The notes beneath the pieces are model-generated. The model worked only from the letters and a program-made list of their open reading frames with translations. It did no database searches and had not been told where the DNA came from. The translations under genes and the position numbers were made by a program. From assembly GCA_034401795.1 (NCBI GenBank), contig CM067367.1, forward strand, positions 34,820,880 to 34,884,879: a DNA stretch of 64,000 nt. Reading direction: 5' to 3'. Below are positions 22,090-33,059 of the stretch, one piece after another (the first letter of the stretch is position 1; every line of letters begins with the position of its first letter). The stretch is from Chaetoderma sp. LZ-2023a. Its lineage: Eukaryota > Mollusca > Caudofoveata > Chaetodermatida > Chaetodermatidae.

Positions 22090-24900
22090 GTAACACTTTT
22101 GAAGATATGCCTGAAATTAGAAAGCGAGCAAGCGCCAGTCATTCAATTAGAGGAAGCCCTTGGCAATGATGTAAATACGTTAAATTCACCTGTAAATAAC
22201 CTAATCGTAATGAGACAAGACATGATAGAAATATACATCAGAAGTCAAATATTAGAACAGGAGAGCATGAGCAGAGTAACAATGTAAATAACGATGCAAA
22301 TGCGGCTAGCCAATTTAGCCTTACATGTATCATTTTGAATGCTGATTCCATCGTGAACAAGCATAATAAACTCCAGATACTTGCTGCCGACAAAAACCCT
22401 GACATCATCAGTATTACTGAAGTGTTGCCAAAGCACATAAAGGTCCCAATATCCCTATCTGAACAAAGTTTAGATGGCTACAACTTCTATAGCAATTTGG
22501 ATAGGATGGTCAGCAGGGAGTGGGCATCTATACTGAGAAAGACCTAAGCTTTCTAAGAATTAGTCCTAGATCATGAAGCAGCACAAGAGTCTATCTGGAT
22601 AGAAATCAAACTGTAGCACAGTGGATGTGTAATATAGATCACCAAATACTATAAATAACACCAGTAACAATGATAGCACCCTTAACAACATAGTCAAGAC
22701 TATGAATCTACACATATGCTGTGAATCTACACATAATCACATTCTACTGTTCCATGAATTCAATCATGCTACTATAAACTGGAAAGACTATGTCACCGCC
22801 TAGAATCAGCAACCCAGCAAAACTGTTTCTCCATGCATGCAGAGATTCCTTGCTGTTTGAGCATGTCAGAACCCTCACACTTTTCAAAGCATGCCAAAAG
22901 TCATCCACGATAGACCCGGTGTTAATGAGAATGGTTACAGAGATAAACTCTCTGTTATCGCTAGGTGAGAGCCACTATTCTTCACTCTTGTACTTCATTC
23001 TCAATGTTTACAGACAAGTCAGTGTATCGAAAGCAGTCAGGATTAATTACAACAAAGGATAATGCGACAAAATACCAGGCAAATTGTTAGAAATTAACTG
23101 GGAAAGTGAGCGTGTCAACCTCAATACTGAACAGAGATAGTTTGTAGTGAAATCTAATGAAGTCAGATCGCCCTGTAGGTGGGGCTTATAATACACCTTC
23201 CGTATCCTCTGCGTTTCGTAAGAGGTGACTAAAGGAGGTAAGGGTGAGGTAACCCTGACAGAAACCTCGAGTGCTGAAGACGGAGGTTCCAGGCCGCACA
23301 GCGCACTCTAATAAACCATGGATCCACGCACTTAACGCTTATGATCATGTCGATAGTCACTTACAGGACTGGCGGTATGATCAGCGAACGAAAAGAAGAA
23401 GAAGAAGATGAAGTCAGATGAAAAAAGTCCTTGGTTGACTACCAGTATCCACGAGAAGTTACGGACCAAGAGACCAGCTTTCAACCAATTCAGAAGGACA
23501 TGTGAAGAAAAAGACTACAAATAGTCTGTAAAACAGTGAAATCAATTGAAATTGGAGGTGAAGAAGCCAAGAGAGACTTTTAACGGGAAGTTGCCAAGAA
23601 CTTGAAGTCAAATTCTAAAGAGTTTTACGGTCACATCAAGTACAGACTGAAGACAACATCCAGAAACATGAAACGTACTGATGTGTCATTAACCATAACA
23701 GGCAAGGGAAAGGCAGAAGAACCAAACAACAAATGTAGTGAAGAGTTGCACCATCGAGAAAATTGTCAAATTCAGGAAACAGATGTATAAAAGAAGTTGG
23801 TTAATCTCTCAGCCTCTAAGTCATCGTGCCCCAGTCGAGCTGCATACTAGAGTTATCACGATAATCAGCCACCTCATTGTGAAACCACTGGCCACACTCT
23901 TTAATAGATAACAATCAGAAAGAACTGTATCAAATGACTGGATGGACAGGCAAATTACTGCAATCTACAAAAATGGTTGCAAGTCATCTGCTGTGACCTA
24001 CAGATCAGTAAGTTTGAAATCAGTCATTTGCAAATTGATGGATCACTTTGATGGGGAGGAGTTCAACAAGAGTATGATTCATCACATAACTGACTGCCAG
24101 CATGGCTTTTTGAGTGGCCATTCATATATCACCCAGCTCCTAGAATGTATTGATTCATGTACCAAAATCATTGATGAAGGGGGCGCAGTAGATGTTGTGT
24201 ATCTAGATTTTGCGAAAGCTTTTGATTCTGTCCCACACCAAGGACTACTTGGTAAACTACAGCGTTATAGAATGGATGGTGATGTTTTGGGCTGGATTTA
24301 GTCATTCCTGAACAAAGAGTAGTTGCGGATGGTTCGTGCTCTAACAAGGTTGCCACGCCAATGATATGCCAGAAGTTGTGGACAATATGACCAAGCTGTT
24401 TACAGATGATACAATGCTCTTCTCATCGGTCAGCTCTCTTGAGGATCACAGCCAACTTCAAGTGGACTTGAATAATCTTACCAATTGGTCTGATGCACCT
24501 TGGCATGTCCAACAGCAATATTGCGTATAGTATGCAAGAAAATAGACAGCGGATACTCCTAGAATGGACAATCTGTGAGAAGAACCATCACGTAGACATT
24601 GATAATGTCCTTAAATCTGACAAACATGCAGTGAAATGAGCAAATAAAGCAGCTTTGCTAGTCAGAATGATTCACAGATCCTATGAGTTCTTGGAAGGCG
24701 ACACACTTATGCTACTGCATAAAAGTATTGTACGTCCACACCTGGAGTATGGCAACGTGGTCTGGTCACCCACTACGAGAAGGATGTACATCTCTTGGAG
24801 AATGCCTAGGGCAGAGCCACGACGATCTTTCCTGGGTTCAAAGACATCCTGTAGTAAGAGAGATTGAAAATCGTGCATGCTAGCTACACTACCTTTGTTG
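22090..24900 (+). pseudogene. Degraded full-length-like LINE ORF2 (CR1-like)
   Basis: In order on the plus strand: an endonuclease start at about 22330-22440 (LNADSIVNKHNKLQIL, PDIISITEVLPKHI); badly mutated endonuclease to about 23150; a pre-RT linker after a SINE-like insert (about 23420-23790, SPWLTTSIHEKLRTKRPAF and KEFYGHIKYRLKTTSRNMKR); RT at 23942-24301 with YRSVSLKSVICKLMDH and VVYLDFAKAFDSVPHQGLL (box A); a degenerate FTDDT in place of FADDT at about 24400; and thumb remnants to about 24870. Many stops and shifts occur, so it cannot be active. Domain order matches the elements at 19 and 54 kb. Confidence 0.82.
23157..23419 (+). mobile_element. SINE-like retroposon with 12-bp target-site duplication
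   Basis: An insert at 23169-23407 (239 bp) is bounded by perfect direct repeats ATGAAGTCAGAT at 23157-23168 and 23408-23419. Its 3' end is a (GAA)n tail, and it interrupts the linker of a LINE ORF2 that resumes in register right after the second repeat. The body is non-coding ('gtaagaggtgactaaagg' near 23218; a B-box-like GGTTCCAGGCC near 23287). Length, tail and target duplication fit a SINE mobilised by LINE machinery. I could not identify a convincing A box, so its RNA ancestry is open. Confidence 0.72.
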
Positions 24901-25059
24901 TGGTATCTGCCACAAACATATCTGACACGCCTACACTGGGCTTTCTAGAGAGCAGCTTTTCCTATTTGAGTATCTAGATCCCAGATACACCATCTATATT
25001 CAAGGTGTGTGCACACAAGTGACATTTAAGCTAGCTCCTTAATTTTTGGTTAATGAATT

Positions 25060-26800
25060 TTACGGTTGCGATCGAGTATACCAAACCTGTGGATGGCTTT
25101 GTCAGTGGTATGTTGTTCAGATGTGTTTCTTTCAACGTAGATCATATTAGATGCGTATAACTACTGGTACATGGCCGAATTTACTGAGTTGAGTGTATGA
25201 CTATGAAGTACATAGTAAAAAAGAACTGGCTGCGTACTGTGAGTGACTTAGTCCTTTTCCCATTATGCTGCACCATATAAACCACTTTGCAGCTCAACGC
25301 AGTCATATCGTGAGGTTACTGGCTTTATAGGATGCTGCCATCAGCAAAGAGACGTAGAATGCTGTGGTGGGTATAATTCTGTGGGTAATTTATGCATAAT
25401 AAGAATAAAATGGGGTTGGGTACTGATCCTTGTGGGACACCTGTTGTGATCGGGCAGACGTCTGAAGATTCACTGTCTACAAGGACTTCCTGGGAGCATC
25501 TGGTTAAGACTCTTCAAATCCACTTTGCAATAGAGACCCGTGCACCATAGTAATTCAGTGTATATATTAGGCACCAATGCGAGACCTGATCAAATGCCTT
25601 TTCAAAATCCATAATTCTAATATTAACTTGACTTCGTTCATCACATGATTTCGATATGTCAAAAGGGAATGCTGTGATTTGGGTTTCAAATGATCTTTTA
25701 ATGCGAATTCCATGCTGTAAGTTATAAAGAATGTTGCTGTTTTCCGTGTGACATGCTAGGTTACTAGCAATTGTGTTCATTTATTTTACATCAGTAGTTG
25801 AATGGTTGGTAGCATTCGCCTGTTTAAATACTCGTGCGACAATTGAATCTTTCCTGCCATCAGGAAACTCACGAGAAATTAATGATATTTGAAATATTTT
25901 AGTCAGAATTCGTGCTACAGTTTCTCTTCGTTCTTCTAATACATGGTCATTGATTTTGTCTGGGCCAGCTTCCTTGTTAGGGTTCCAAGTTACTCAGTAG
26001 TTTCAATATTCCCTGCTCAGAGATGACAAAATTATCCATGTGTGGGATATTCCAGTTTATAGGCTCTTCTGAGAACACCAACTGGAACGGTGACTGTAAT
26101 GTGGACAATCTCTCGATATTTCTTATTCGCCATGTGAAATAATGGTGAATCATCGTCGATGGGGAACACAGACTTAAATTGGCTTACTAAGAGCATAGCT
26201 TGTGAAAGACTATCGCTGACTAAAGGGCTTTGGTCTTTGAAAGGTGAAACACTGACATTATTTTGGTGCTTTGACTTCACGTATCTCCAAAAAGGCTTGG
26301 CATTATTTTTTATCTAACCTCTCTTGGATAGTTTTGTTGACATATGTCCAGCTCTGCGGATTTCATGTTTGCACTCTTTTTGGAACTTATTGTATTTGTC
26401 TCAATTTTACTTCTTCTTATCCATAGTGTAAAGTTAAGTAATTTGTGTACAGCGTGATTATCCATGGGGGAGAGTAGTTTTTATGGACAAGTATAGATGG
26501 TACATGCTTATCGACTGCTGTTAAGAGCGAGATCTTGAATTGGTCCCACATCGAATGCACAACTATGTTGTTATTATACATACTGTAAATTTCAGATGAT
26601 AGTGCATTTAAATCTGATCAGCGATTGCCCCAGTTTGCGTGTGAATATTGGAAGCATCTACATGTTTTTGTTTTGGTGTAGTGTCGTTTGGTATCAGTGT
26701 CAGGAACTACCATGTCGTGGTCACACATCCCAGGTACAGAAATGGAACTTTTGACTAAGGTAGGTTTGAAGTAAAGACAAGGTCAAGAAAGTTATTTTGG
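25060..26800 (-). pseudogene. LINE ORF2 relic, minus strand (Jockey-like)
   Basis: Reading from about 26800 downward: a linker region (WIRRSKI, then SKHQNNVSVSPFKDQSPLVS and LLVSQFKSVFPI in the open frame 26280-26032); RT from 25780 (ETQITAFPFDISKSC, VNIRIMDFEKAFDQVSHWCL, box A); ITTGVPQGSVPNPILFLL at about 25440; and LRLFADGSIL at about 25340, where the catalytic FADD has become FADG. Several stops and shifts separate the pieces. It belongs to a different family from the plus-strand copies nearby. Confidence 0.82.
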
Positions 26801-26983
26801 CTGGTCTTATCCTCATGAACATGAGTTAATTCAGCAGTTGCTGTTATGCCAATTAAACTCTGATTGATGATTCTGTCTCTTGCACACATATAGTGGCTAC
26901 ACTCATTGCGCGCTTAATGAGACTCAGTACGCATGCTTCAGAGCATACTCCAGGTATATTGTAGGAATTATAGACCAAAACAG

Positions 26984-26984
<1 letters not shown>

Positions 26985-27081
<97 letters not shown>

Positions 27082-27450
27082 GTTGTTGTTTGGCGTCATC
27101 GTCGTCGTCGTCATTGTCGTCGTCGTCCTCCTCCTCCTCCTCATCCTCCTTCTCTCCTCCTCCTCCTCCTCCTCCTCCTCCTCCTCCTCCTCCTCATACC
27201 CCCGCCTCCTCCTTCTCATACCCTCGCCTCCTCCTTCTCATAGCCCCGCCTCCTCCTCCTCCTCCTCCTCCTCCTCCTCCTCCTCCTCCTCCTCCTCCTC
27301 ATACCCCGCCTCCTCCTCCTCCCCCTTCTCCTCCTCCTCATACCACCGCCTCCTCCTCCTCCTCCTCCTCCTCCTCATCCTCGTCGTCCTCCTCCTCCTC
27401 ATATACATACATATATATGTATGTATATGAGGAGGAGGAGGAGGAGGAGG
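26985..27450. repeat. Compound triplet microsatellite (ATT, GTT, GTC, CTC) ending in a palindrome
   Basis: (TTA)n of about 32 units at 26985-27081 passes into TGT, then GTC/TCG, then about 270 bp of CTC-rich repeats broken by 'ataccccgcc' interruptions. A perfect 56-bp inverted repeat at 27387-27442 lies at the right edge, with an 'atatacatac' core flanked by CTC on one side and GAG on the other. Long frames across it (poly-Tyr, Leu, Ser, Pro) are artefacts. Confidence 0.97.
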
Positions 27451-28042
<592 letters not shown>

Positions 28043-28189
28043 AATTGTACATATATCACAGCAATCCTATAACACAAACAGCAAAAGAAGAAATTCAACC
28101 ATTATCCACGCATTGCACAACCAACCACAGCAATGAAAAAAAAAATTGATCGACAATAGGCCAAACATGGCCTCCAACGTCGCAACAGA

Positions 28190-28880
28190 TGATGATGATG
28201 ATGATGAAGATGATGATAATATGACTGATATGCCCGCTATGCATCCTTATCAACATCAGATGTAGAAAAAGACATGGGAGTGCATATTGACAGAAACCTC
28301 TCTTTTGACATACATATAGGTAAGATCATCTCCAAGGCTAACAGCACAATCGGACTAATCAAGAGAACCTTTACCAACATTGACCAATCTATCTTCACAC
28401 GCTTGTATACGTCTCTAGTGAGACCTATTCTCGAATACTGCAACTCAGCATGGTCGCCAAAATAGAAAAGGCAATCACAGTTATTAGAAAGAGTTCAATG
28501 CCGAGCAACAGAACTTAATTGTCCCAAAAATCAGAGACTATAGCTACACGGAAAGACTTGAAGCATAATTATATCTAATGTCACTGAAATATAGACGGTT
28601 TCGAGGAGATTTAATTGAAACATTCAAGCTCATTATGGATCTATAAAATATTAATAGAGACTACTTTTTCGAGCCATCCAGTGTTTTACAGATCAGATGC
28701 CATAAGTTCAAGCTCAACATAAAACACAGCAACAAAGATATTCGCAAGCACTTTTTCACCAATAGAGTGGCACCACCATGGAATTCATTGCCAGCTACAA
28801 TAGCCGAAGTAACAAATTCGAATCATTCAAGAACAAACTAGATATCTACTTAAAGGAAATAACATTTGAATTGGACTGAA
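28190..28880 (+). pseudogene. LINE ORF2 3' remnant preceded by (GAT)n
   Basis: After a short (GAT)n, the frame at 28274-28465 reads MGVHIDRNLSFDIHIGKI, STIGLIKRTFTNIDQSIFTR, SLVRPILEYCNSAWSP, the post-RT thumb of a CR1-like ORF2. Downstream to about 28880 stops and shifts break the C-terminus (SFKNKLDIYLKEITFELD is still legible). RT itself is absent, so the copy is 5' truncated. Confidence 0.82.
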
Positions 28881-29384
28881 CATGCCATACGTATATCAGC
28901 CCATCAAAAGGCCATACTGCAATTCTTCCAATACAGTGGACTGATCTTAGAGTAGCCTATGTATAGACAACAACATGCTCGGTAGCGATTCCAATGACCA
29001 GTAGGAGGAGACTCGGATAGCAATGAACACAAAAATTGAAAACAACAGCAATAAGACCATCCACAGCCTCTACAATTCAGCATGCAAACAAATGCTAGGT
29101 GCAACAGGGTGTAACCATGAGTGTAGGCGGCACACCATAGCTGATGCGGGGAACACCCATCTGCACCACAGCATTTCCACAAAACAGAGCTAAAGTTTTT
29201 AATCTAATGGCACGGATATACTGAAGCTTTCGAGGAGACTTAATTAGGCAGCAACAGTCAAATCATTTAAGAACAAATTAGACATAGTCTACTTCAGAGA
29301 AAGATCTTTTGAACTGGATTGCCCAAGCCATACTATAACAAATAACACTGAGGCAATATCAAGGCAATGGCATATGCTCTTAAA

Positions 29385-29446
<62 letters not shown>

Positions 29447-29447
29447 A
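28881..29447 (+). pseudogene. Second LINE 3' scrap ending in (ATG)21
   Basis: At about 29220-29345 the sequence resembles the 3' end of the previous copy ('tttcgaggaga', 'agaacaaattagacat', 'tttgaactgga') and runs after about 40 bp into (ATG)21 at 29385-29447. Both members of this family are linked to GAT/ATG triplet tracts. 28881-29200 holds nothing recognisable. Confidence 0.65.
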
Positions 29448-29860
29448 GGTCTACAGCAGCAAGCAAAGATATCATTATAGACAGTCTGCAGACCCCCAAT
29501 TCGGAAAACAAAAAACATGCACAGCAGCCACTCAACCAAATTTGCGCAAGAACTGATGCCTTTAAATTCGGCTTTATTCCCAGTACGAAAAGTGATTGGA
29601 AGAAACTATCACAGGATCTTCTAAGCAGTTCAGAAAGCAGTACAAATCCTACAAATAAATTTACCAAATTAATCAGAGGCAAAAACATGTCTAAGCCAGC
29701 TACTTGATGAATGTGTAGCGAAAATAATGTTCTCTGAATGTTTCGCCATAACTAATCAAGATCAAGAAGATCAAACATACATATATAATTATCAATGCAC
29801 CTTGGTCCCACTAATATTAAGCATTCATACTTTATTAATGATCTCAACCCAGATATTGAA
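29448..29860. other. No gene seen
   Basis: Non-coding sequence between two LINE relics, probably partly degraded LINE linker. No motif is firm enough to call. Confidence 0.35.
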
Positions 29861-29864
29861 CTTT

Positions 29865-30610
29865 AAGAAACAACTGTCGAAAAGGATTTAGGTCTGAACA
29901 TGGACAACTGGCTAAAATTTAGCACCCACTGTCAAATTCAGGCATCCAAGGCAAATAAAATCTTAGGACTGATAAGATCACTAACGCACTTAGACTGCCC
30001 ACCACTAGTAAGGCTCTACACTTCGCTGATTAGACCTGAATTACTTAAATATGGGAATGATCCATGGACACCTATTGTTTAAAAAGGATTGTGTTATTTT
30101 TGAAAACGTGCAGCAAAGGGCCACCAAACTTATACCCTCTATAGGAAATTACACTAATGCAGAAAGGTTACGGTCTCTAAGACTAACAACTATTTACTAC
30201 CTTCGACCACGTGGGGACATGATAGAAACTTATAAATACTTTCATGGCCTTTATCACGTCCACAGACCATTCCTAAAGCTAGATAAACAAAGCAACCCTC
30301 GGGGTCATATAGCTTCAAACTGATTAAGCACAGAAGCTGCAAACTGGTTAGGCAAAATGTCTATTCAAACCGTATTACAAATAGCTGAAATAGCTTACCA
30401 GGAGACATAGTCACTGCCAAAAGTCTAAACGTCTTGAAAAAACAGACTACACGCATACTGGTCTGAATTCTGGTGTATTCAACAACCTGTACATGATCAT
30501 TATCTTGCATCTGCTTCAAAACAAATCATGGACTAGCTAGCAATTAAGTTTACCACAATCTGCCTACAGTCATTAGCCTATATAGTAGTATATGATAAGT
30601 ATATGTATAC
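29865..30610 (+). pseudogene. LINE ORF2 C-terminus, sister of the 54-kb copy
   Basis: 29865-30080 reads, with stops, NWLKFSTHCQIQASKANKIL and LYTSLIRPE. The frame at 30051-30323 gives CVIFENVQQRATKLIPSIGN, LRPRGDMIETYKYFHGLYHV. Then come a broken C-terminus and a 3' UTR with 'tagtagtatatgataagtat', the same terminal sequence as at 14.85 and 56.34 kb. 5' truncated and inactivated by stops. Confidence 0.82.
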
Positions 30611-30725
30611 GTAATTACACAAACAGCTTAACATAGAAAGTGAGATATGCTTGTGAATGTATAGATGCAGTACCGAGTTAAGTAGACATTGAAAAAAGAA
30701 AAAAGAACAAATGCATTATGATGTT

Positions 30726-30798
<73 letters not shown>

Positions 30799-30799
30799 C
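30726..30799. repeat. (TAG)n microsatellite
   Basis: About 25 uninterrupted TAG/AGT triplets beside the 3' end of the minus-strand LINE at 30.88-32.24 kb, possibly its tail. Confidence 0.97.
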
Positions 30800-30879
30800 T
30801 ATGGCAATGGTACAGGAAGTGTGTGGTCTTGGTTATCATGTCATTATGTAATGAAAGCTGTTTAGTGTGTTTTCTAGAT

Positions 30880-32240
30880 CTAGTATGCATTGAGTATGCT
30901 AGTTTTAATTATGTCTTTGTATGATGTTAGTGTTAGTATTTTTTCACGTGTTTGTTTATCTGTTTTATTCCACTCTTTGACGGCACCAATTGAAATTCTA
31001 CGTTTTCCCATGTCTGTTCGTGTGTATCTAATGTGGAGATTATGTTTGTTCCTAGTGTTGTATGTGTGGATTTCGATGTTGTTTGCAAAGATGTGGTTTA
31101 TGGATTTAGGTAGGATTTTGTGATGAAAAGTTCTGGCAGTGTTGATCATCTGTGACTTCCCTATGTCTGTGAGTTTAAGAAGTTGTTGTGTTTTGAACAT
31201 GTTTTGACCCTTTGCTGTTTTGAGAACATTTTAATGTATTTTTCTGCATGCTTTGTATTTTTGTAATTTGGCTTTTTGCGTGTTAGTCCAGATGAGATTG
31301 CAGTCCGTGAGGTGTGGAAGGATCAGTGTGGAATATAGGAGTTTAATAGTGTTAGGTATGGCCTTAGTCTTTGAATGACCCCATGCCTCTTACTACTTTA
31401 GCTATGACTACCTCAAGTTGTTCGGCCCATGTCAGGCTATTGTCTAAATAAACTCCTAAGAATTTGGCAAAACGAGCTTCTTCAATTTCTTTTTTATTAA
31501 TAGGTTTTTCGAATTGTATTATTCATTCTAGTCTAGTCTAGACTTTGATAAAAGCATATAGTTTGTTTTTTCAACATGTAATGATAGCTTGAACAAATTA
31601 ATAACTTCTTCCATTTCTTTTTTTACTCTTTCGTATAATATAATATAAGTTTTTGTTGGAGCAAGGGTATTGGTGTCATCGGCAAACAGTATTAGTGACA
31701 AATTGTGGCAAATTTTTGATAAGTCATTCATATATAGTAAAAACAGCAGCTGGGGAACAACATGAGTTAATTTCGTGTTTTCAGAGCAGGTTGTATTAAA
31801 TTGCAGGCATTGTGTTCTATCAGTTAAGTAGCTATGAAACCAGGCAAGTGAACATTCGCCAATTTAATAATAGGCAAGTTTTCCTAATAAAGTATTGTGA
31901 TTGATAATATCAAAAGCTTTTGAAAAGTCCAAGAAGATGCCCAATATATGTTCTTTCTTTTCAATCAATTCAATAATTTTTTCTGTCATTTCAACTAGTG
32001 TGAGCATTGTTGAGTATTTCTGGCCGAATCCATACTGTGACGCATACAAAATTTCCTTTTTTTCTAGGTAATTTATTAATCCATTATACATTAATTCCTC
32101 CATTAATTTAGAGAAAATTGGAAGTATTGAGACAGGCCTGTAATTTGTGAAATTTGATGAGTCTTGCTTTATATAGTGGAATGGTATGTGCAGATTTTAG
32201 TTTTGACGGAAATATGCGTTGTACTAGAGATTGATTGCAG
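30880..32240 (-). pseudogene. LINE ORF2 relic, minus strand, RT partly preserved
   Basis: From right to left: YRPVSILPIFSKLMEEL-like text near 32140; the frame 32103-31864 with EILYASQYGFGQKYSTMLTL and GIFLDFSKAFDIINHNTLL (box A); near 31760 HVVPQLLFLLYMNDL, in which the GSxLGP part of the usual VPQGSxLGP block is missing; the frame 31731-31528 with LSLILFADDTNTLAPT (catalytic FADD intact); FAKFLGVYLDNSLTWAEQL near 31450; and the C-terminal frame 31200-30880 (HTYNTRNKHNLHIRYTRTDM). Stops lie between the pieces. The small deletion in the PQG block alone should abolish polymerase activity. Confidence 0.83.
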
Positions 32241-32587
32241 ATATGGTTGAGTGGCATTAGTAAATCAAATACGCAGAGTTTAAATATTCTCCATTTAAAC
32301 CCATCTACGCCAGCACTTTTCGCAGAATTAAGTGAATTAAAGCTGCTATGTCACAGTATTTCATTATTGCAAATCAGTCTCTCTACTATATACATCATCT
32401 CATTGTGTCAGGAGAAGTTCATATTTGCACAATGCCGCCAATAAATTGATTTAATTCCACCGTTACCATGATCGTCAAATAGCGCATTTTTACAGCCATT
32501 TCTGATCTTATCCATCTAGTTTATATTGTATTCAGTGGGCATCTCATAAATATTCATACAGGGAAATCCTTTTTACAGCTAATCACC
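32241..32587. other. No gene seen
   Basis: Probably the 5' continuation of the minus-strand LINE (degraded linker), without readable motifs. Confidence 0.35.
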
Positions 32588-32818
32588 GGTGCGCGTTACC
32601 AGTATTGCTGGCCTGTTTCAATTTTTACAGTTAATTTGCCTATTTTAGTCTAGAGCCTATCATTTAATTTAGTCGTAATTTAGTCGTTAATAGTATTTAC
32701 CAATGATGCATCATCGGTAAATACAATTAACAACTAAATTAAATGATAGGCTCTAGACTAAAATAGGCAAATTAGCTGTAAAAATTGAAACAGGCCAGCA
32801 ATACTGGTAACGCGCACC
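32588..32818. repeat. 231-bp foldback element (long inverted repeat)
   Basis: Arms at 32588-32701 and 32716-32818 are near-perfect reverse complements over about 103 bp. The left arm is 11 bp longer through a tandem duplication of 'taatttagtcg'. The 14-bp spacer contains the palindrome ATGATGCATCAT. The ends are GGTGCGCG and CGCGCACC. No coding capacity. It fits a foldback or MITE-type element. No target duplication is visible. Confidence 0.9.
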
Positions 32819-32850
32819 GCCTATACGGTGACGGTGGCTTGTGTTATCAG

Positions 32851-32902
32851 TTTTCGTAACGCGTTCACAATAGTTTGCAAACTATTGCAGTTATTACGAA
32901 AA
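32851..32902. repeat. Nested palindrome
   Basis: A perfect 20-bp palindrome CAATAGTTTGCAAACTATTG at 32868-32887 is enclosed by TTTTCGTAA (32851-32859) and TTACGAAAA (32894-32902). It lies 30 bp beyond the foldback element and may be part of a larger inverted structure. Confidence 0.85.
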
Positions 32903-33059
32903 TGGACAGCTTACCAGTCTTACCAGTATTGTGGTACTTTCGTTATGGGACTTTCATTATGAAAAAGCAATCATATCCTGATTTTTCGTGAACTCATCTC
33001 AGACTACCTTGAAATCACAAATAGATGCGGTATGGATATGGGAGGGGAAAGAGAGGGTG

